Origin: Ruminococcaceae bacterium UBA7030
Lineage (GTDB): Bacteria; Bacillota; Clostridia; Oscillospirales; Acutalibacteraceae
Assembly: GCA_002494125.1 (NCBI GenBank)
Contig: DLBD01000028.1
Location: forward strand, 1-9,614
Direction of reading: 5' to 3'
DNA length: 9,614 bases
A program made the translations under genes and the position numbers. Shown one piece after another: positions 6,771-9,614 of this stretch; the first letter of the stretch is position 1, and each line of letters opens with the position of its first letter. The notes beneath the pieces were generated by a model. That model saw nothing but the letters and a program-made list of their open reading frames with translations. It was not told the origin of the DNA and did not search any database.

Positions 6771-8267
6771 ATGGAAAAGGCAAAGATAATTATTGATAAA
6801 CTTAAAAGGCTTAAGCCTGAGGGTATTACACGCAGATGGGTGTTTAATATTCTCGGCGTTATCGCCATATTCTTTATAATAGTTTTTGTTATTGCCTCTT
6901 TTGCCATTAAAAACCACTATTATTCAAACGTTGAAAGTATTTTAAGTTCAGGTGTTTCAAATTCTGCTGTAAACTATTTTTCTTCAAATTTTGACTCCGG
7001 AAAGTCTATTGAAGAAGCGGCGGTTGACTATTTTGACAGCTATAGCTATAAGGATAAAACGACAATATGGATTATAGATAATGAGGGTAATGTCATTTTA
7101 TCGTCAACAGGTTTCAGTATTGAAAAGACTAATATGCCGGATTTTGAAGAGGCACTTAACAGCGATGACTCCACGGGAAAATTTGTCGGAAAGCTTGATA
7201 ACGGCGAAAAAGCAATGGCTGTATGCAGACTGCTTAAAAATAATGATGGCAACACCATTGGAGCAATCCGTGTTATGTCGTCTTTGAAACAGATCAATAA
7301 TCAGATTAGAACACTTATTTTCCTGATTTTTATATCACTCATTGCTGTTTTTGCAATAATTATTTTGTCAAACCTATACTTTATAAGGTCGATTATTATA
7401 CCGGTTAAAGAGGTTAATGAAACTACCAAAAAGATTTCCGAAGGTGATTACTCGGTAAGAATTGAAAAAAAATATAATGATGAAATCGGTGACCTTTGTG
7501 ATGCCATTAACAATATGGCAGAGGAAATATCAACTACCGATAAAATGAAAAATGACTTTATCTCAACAATTTCTCACGAGCTGAGGACCCCTCTTACATC
7601 TATAAAAGGTTGGGGAGAAACGCTTACTTTCGGTATGGACGATTCTGTTGACGATATAACCCGCAAGGGACTTGAAGTAATTGTCAAGGAAGCAAGCAGG
7701 CTTGAAGGCTTTGTAGAAGAGCTTCTCGATTTCTCAAGACTTCAGAGCGGAAGAATGAAGCTCAGACTTGCGCAGACTGATATTTTTGCCGAACTTGACG
7801 AAACTGTGTTCACTTTCAGAGAAAGAGCTTTGAGAGAGGATATAGGTGTAAAATACAGCATCCCGGAAGCTCCTGCTATCGCAGAGGCTGATGCAAATAG
7901 ACTCAGGCAGGTTTTCTTAAATATTCTTGATAACGCTCTTAAATATTCAAGAGCGGCAAGTACAATATTTGTAAAGGCTGAATTTACGAAGCTTGATGAT
8001 GAAAACTTTGTTAAGATATCTATTGCTGATCAAGGATGCGGTATCAGTAAAGAGGATTTACCTCATGTAAAGGATAAGTTTTATAAAGCAAATGTTTCTG
8101 TTAAGGGCTCAGGTATAGGACTTGCCGTTACCAACGAAATAATAACCCTTCATAACGGTAAGCTTGAAATTGACAGTGTTGAGGGTAAGGGCACACTTGT
8201 AACGATTTACCTTCCTATCGAAAATTCACCTGAAGAGCTCGCATCTCAGGAACAGACAAATAATTAA
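6771..8267 (+). CDS. Membrane sensor histidine kinase with HAMP domain
   Basis: This 498-residue inner-membrane kinase is the likely partner of the preceding regulator. In order: a short basic cytoplasmic N-terminus, TM1 (about 23-46), an extracytoplasmic domain (about 47-179), TM2 (about 181-205), a HAMP linker (to about 258), the dimerisation helix with phospho-accepting His269 in SHELRTPL, and an HATPase domain with N box Asn388 (NILDNALKYS), G1 DQGCGI (420-425) and G2 GSGIGL (446-451). All catalytic motifs are intact. The sensor domain contains TTIWIIDNEGNVILSS around residue 100, resembling the strands of PDC/Cache-type domains; I infer this from pattern only. The block after the His (SIKGWGETL) is common in Clostridia kinases. 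The Shine-Dalgarno site is poor (AAAGG 13 bases upstream, or GGTAG nearer), so translation may lean on coupling with the regulator gene. The ligand is unknown. Confidence 0.96.
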   Translation: MEKAKIIIDKLKRLKPEGITRRWVFNILGVIAIFFIIVFVIASFAIKNHYYSNVESILSSGVSNSAVNYFSSNFDSGKSIEEAAVDYFDSYSYKDKTTIWIIDNEGNVILSSTGFSIEKTNMPDFEEALNSDDSTGKFVGKLDNGEKAMAVCRLLKNNDGNTIGAIRVMSSLKQINNQIRTLIFLIFISLIAVFAIIILSNLYFIRSIIIPVKEVNETTKKISEGDYSVRIEKKYNDEIGDLCDAINNMAEEISTTDKMKNDFISTISHELRTPLTSIKGWGETLTFGMDDSVDDITRKGLEVIVKEASRLEGFVEELLDFSRLQSGRMKLRLAQTDIFAELDETVFTFRERALREDIGVKYSIPEAPAIAEADANRLRQVFLNILDNALKYSRAASTIFVKAEFTKLDDENFVKISIADQGCGISKEDLPHVKDKFYKANVSVKGSGIGLAVTNEIITLHNGKLEIDSVEGKGTLVTIYLPIENSPEELASQEQTNN

Positions 8268-8295
8268 TGCCGTAAGGCGTAGAAACGGAATAACT

Positions 8296-9270
8296 ATGGA
8301 AGAAAAGAAATGCCATATAACATCTGTCGGCGGACAAGCGCTGATTGAGGGCGTAATGATGCAGGGTCCTAAGGGAATTGCTACTGCTGTCAGAAAGCAG
8401 GATGGCGAAATACTTGTCGAACATCACGATGTAAAACGAATATCCGATAAATCAAAGTTTTTCAGGATACCGCTTATCAGGGGCATTATCGGATTTATTG
8501 ATTCAATGCTTATTGGATACAAAATGATGATGTATTCAGCCGAGGCGTCCGGAATGGAAGACCTTGAAGATGTCGAAATGAATAAATTTGAAAAATGGCT
8601 TACTGACAAGCTTGGCGATAAGCTAATGGATATCGTTATGTTTATTGCATCAATACTCGGCTTTGCGCTTGCCTTTGCAATATTTTTCTACCTTCCTGTA
8701 CTTGTTTTTAACAGGCTTAATACCTGGAGTGGTGAAACACTTACCGCTTGGCAGGGTACTATTGAAGGAGTTCTTAAAATAATAATATTTGTTGTTTATA
8801 TTGCCCTTGTAAGCAGAATGAATGACATAAAAAGAACGTTTATGTATCATGGTGCCGAACATAAGTCCATTGCTTGTTATGAAGCCGGACTTGATCTTAC
8901 TGTTGAAAATGTAAAAAAATGCACTCGTTTTCACCCGAGATGCGGAACTTCATTTATCTTTGTAATGCTTATTTTAAGCATAATTGTTGTATCTGTATTA
9001 TCTGTGTTTGTTCCACCTGAGCTTAAGCAAAACAGAATTTTATGGATGCTTATCAAACTTCCGTTAATTCCGATTATTATGGGTATCGGATATGAGTTTA
9101 TTCGCTATGCAGGAAGACATAACAACCTTCTCGTAAAGATACTTTCAGCTCCGGGACTTTGGATGCAAAGGCTTACAACAAGGGAGCCCGACGACGAAAT
9201 AATCGAATGTGGTATTGAATCACTAAAGGCTGTTATTACCGATAATCCGGAGGACGACGAAATCAAATGA
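8296..9270 (+). CDS. yqhQ: DUF1385 / YqhQ-family membrane protein
   Basis: The 324-residue product carries the hallmarks of the DUF1385/YqhQ family (described in databases as a predicted metal-dependent enzyme, with no proven reaction). Seen: the N-terminal SVGGQALIEGVMMQGP block (about 10-25), the FRIPLIRGIIGF block, HGAEHK (185-190), CTRFHPRCGTSF (209-220) and the C-terminal APGLWMQRLTTREP (285-298). Hydrophobic segments at about 112-140, 155-172, 219-240 and 252-273 mark it as a multi-pass membrane protein. The grouped His185, His189, Cys209, His213 and Cys216 could bind a metal; that is inference. The start at ATG 8296 gives the expected short leader before GGQALIEG, although the upstream Shine-Dalgarno (CGGA) is weak. 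It begins 28 bases after the kinase, and its stop overlaps the prmC start by 4 bases. YqhQ-prmC linkage is common in Clostridia. Confidence 0.93.
   Translation: MEEKKCHITSVGGQALIEGVMMQGPKGIATAVRKQDGEILVEHHDVKRISDKSKFFRIPLIRGIIGFIDSMLIGYKMMMYSAEASGMEDLEDVEMNKFEKWLTDKLGDKLMDIVMFIASILGFALAFAIFFYLPVLVFNRLNTWSGETLTAWQGTIEGVLKIIIFVVYIALVSRMNDIKRTFMYHGAEHKSIACYEAGLDLTVENVKKCTRFHPRCGTSFIFVMLILSIIVVSVLSVFVPPELKQNRILWMLIKLPLIPIIMGIGYEFIRYAGRHNNLLVKILSAPGLWMQRLTTREPDDEIIECGIESLKAVITDNPEDDEIK
9249..9253 (+). promoter_or_regulatory. Ribosome binding site for prmC inside the end of yqhQ
   Basis: GGAGG lies within the last codons of yqhQ, 13 bases before the ATG at 9267 and 22 before the in-frame ATG at 9276. 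The nearer ATG also overlaps the yqhQ stop as ATGA, so it is the preferred start and translational coupling is likely. The spacing is somewhat long. Confidence 0.55.
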
Positions 9271-9614
9271 CATTAATGCAGGCTTACAGTTACAGCGTAA
9301 AGTTTCTTGAATACAATAATGTTGACGAGTCGGACTTTAAGGCGCTTTGCATATGTTGTCATTTAGCCGGAATTAAAAATAGTGATTACACTTTTCATAA
9401 GGATGATTTCGTACCAAACAGAAAGCTTGCTGATATGCTATGGAAACTAAAAGAGGGAGAGCCGCTTCAGTACGTTATCGGCAAATGGGACTTTTTCGAG
9501 AGCGAGTTTTTAGTAGGGGAAGGTGTTTTAATACCAAGACCTGAAACAGAAGAGCTTGTTGAACTTATTGTCTCGCAAATCGGCAATGATAAAAAAACTG
9601 TATTTGACCTATGG
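9267..9614 (+). CDS. prmC: Release factor glutamine methyltransferase PrmC (3'-truncated)
   Basis: PrmC (HemK) transfers a methyl group from S-adenosylmethionine to the glutamine of the GGQ motif in release factors RF1 and RF2, which speeds translation termination. The 116 visible codons cover the N-terminal helical, release-factor-binding domain and the start of the methyltransferase fold. Diagnostic blocks are GEPLQYVIGKWDFF (64-77) and GVLIPRPETEELVEL (about 86-100). The window ends in VFDLW, where SAM-binding motif I normally begins; the NPPY catalytic motif is beyond the edge. The start ATG 9267 overlaps the yqhQ stop (ATGA); ATG 9276 is an in-frame alternative three codons later. An unusual CICC cluster (residues about 30-33) is in the N-terminal domain. 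prfA often follows this gene in Bacillota and may lie just outside. Confidence 0.95.
   Translation, partial: MTLMQAYSYSVKFLEYNNVDESDFKALCICCHLAGIKNSDYTFHKDDFVPNRKLADMLWKLKEGEPLQYVIGKWDFFESEFLVGEGVLIPRPETEELVELIVSQIGNDKKTVFDLW

Noticed and set aside
8269..8278. Mini hairpin GCC-GTAA-GGC between the kinase and yqhQ
   Set aside because: Only three G-C pairs, though with a GNRA-type loop, and no T-run follows. Too small to call a terminator or regulator.
1..9614. Defence island, CRISPR array, prophage or integrated element
   Set aside because: No direct repeat arrays, transposase, integrase, tRNA-end attachment site or composition break was seen. All genes run in one direction with uniform codon style.

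Overview
The window reads as chromosomal DNA from a low-to-moderate GC Bacillota, most likely a Clostridia of the Ruminococcaceae/Oscillospiraceae type. This rests on the A/T-rich codon choice, the purine-rich Shine-Dalgarno sites, a PhoB-type regulator ending in W-G-L-G-Y-K-W, a kinase with an SHELRTPLTSIKGWGE block, and a DUF1385 (YqhQ) gene joined to prmC. The lineage is an inference; no rRNA or other taxonomic marker is present. All seven genes lie on the + strand and the region is densely coding. I see no tRNA, rRNA, insertion sequence, CRISPR array or phage gene.

Region 1 (1-4577) is the end of a nucleotide excision repair operon: uvrB, missing its first ~90 codons at the window edge, then 9 bases later a complete uvrA. 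A hairpin with a downstream T-run closes it. UvrA and UvrB together find and verify bulky DNA lesions. UvrC is not in the window.

Region 2 (4578-4710) is the only sizeable intergenic space. It holds an A/T-rich nested inverted repeat (4584-4635), then an extended -10 promoter (about 4650-4678) and a strong ribosome binding site.

Region 3 (4711-8267) is a possible signalling cassette: a lipoprotein with regularly spaced FG-GAP/VCBS-like acidic loops (likely a beta-propeller), an OmpR/PhoB-family response regulator, and a membrane histidine kinase with an extracytoplasmic sensor domain. The lipoprotein could be an accessory sensor for the kinase, but only gene order supports this. A second possible promoter at the end of the lipoprotein gene could express the regulator pair separately.

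Region 4 (8296-9614) is a DUF1385/YqhQ membrane protein whose stop codon overlaps the start of prmC, the release factor glutamine methyltransferase. prmC runs off the window end. No terminator separates regions 3 and 4, so they may be co-transcribed.

Most of the window is ordinary, well-known genes. The parts worth a second look are the propeller lipoprotein beside the two-component pair, the nested palindrome upstream of its promoter, and the conserved but uncharacterised YqhQ protein.
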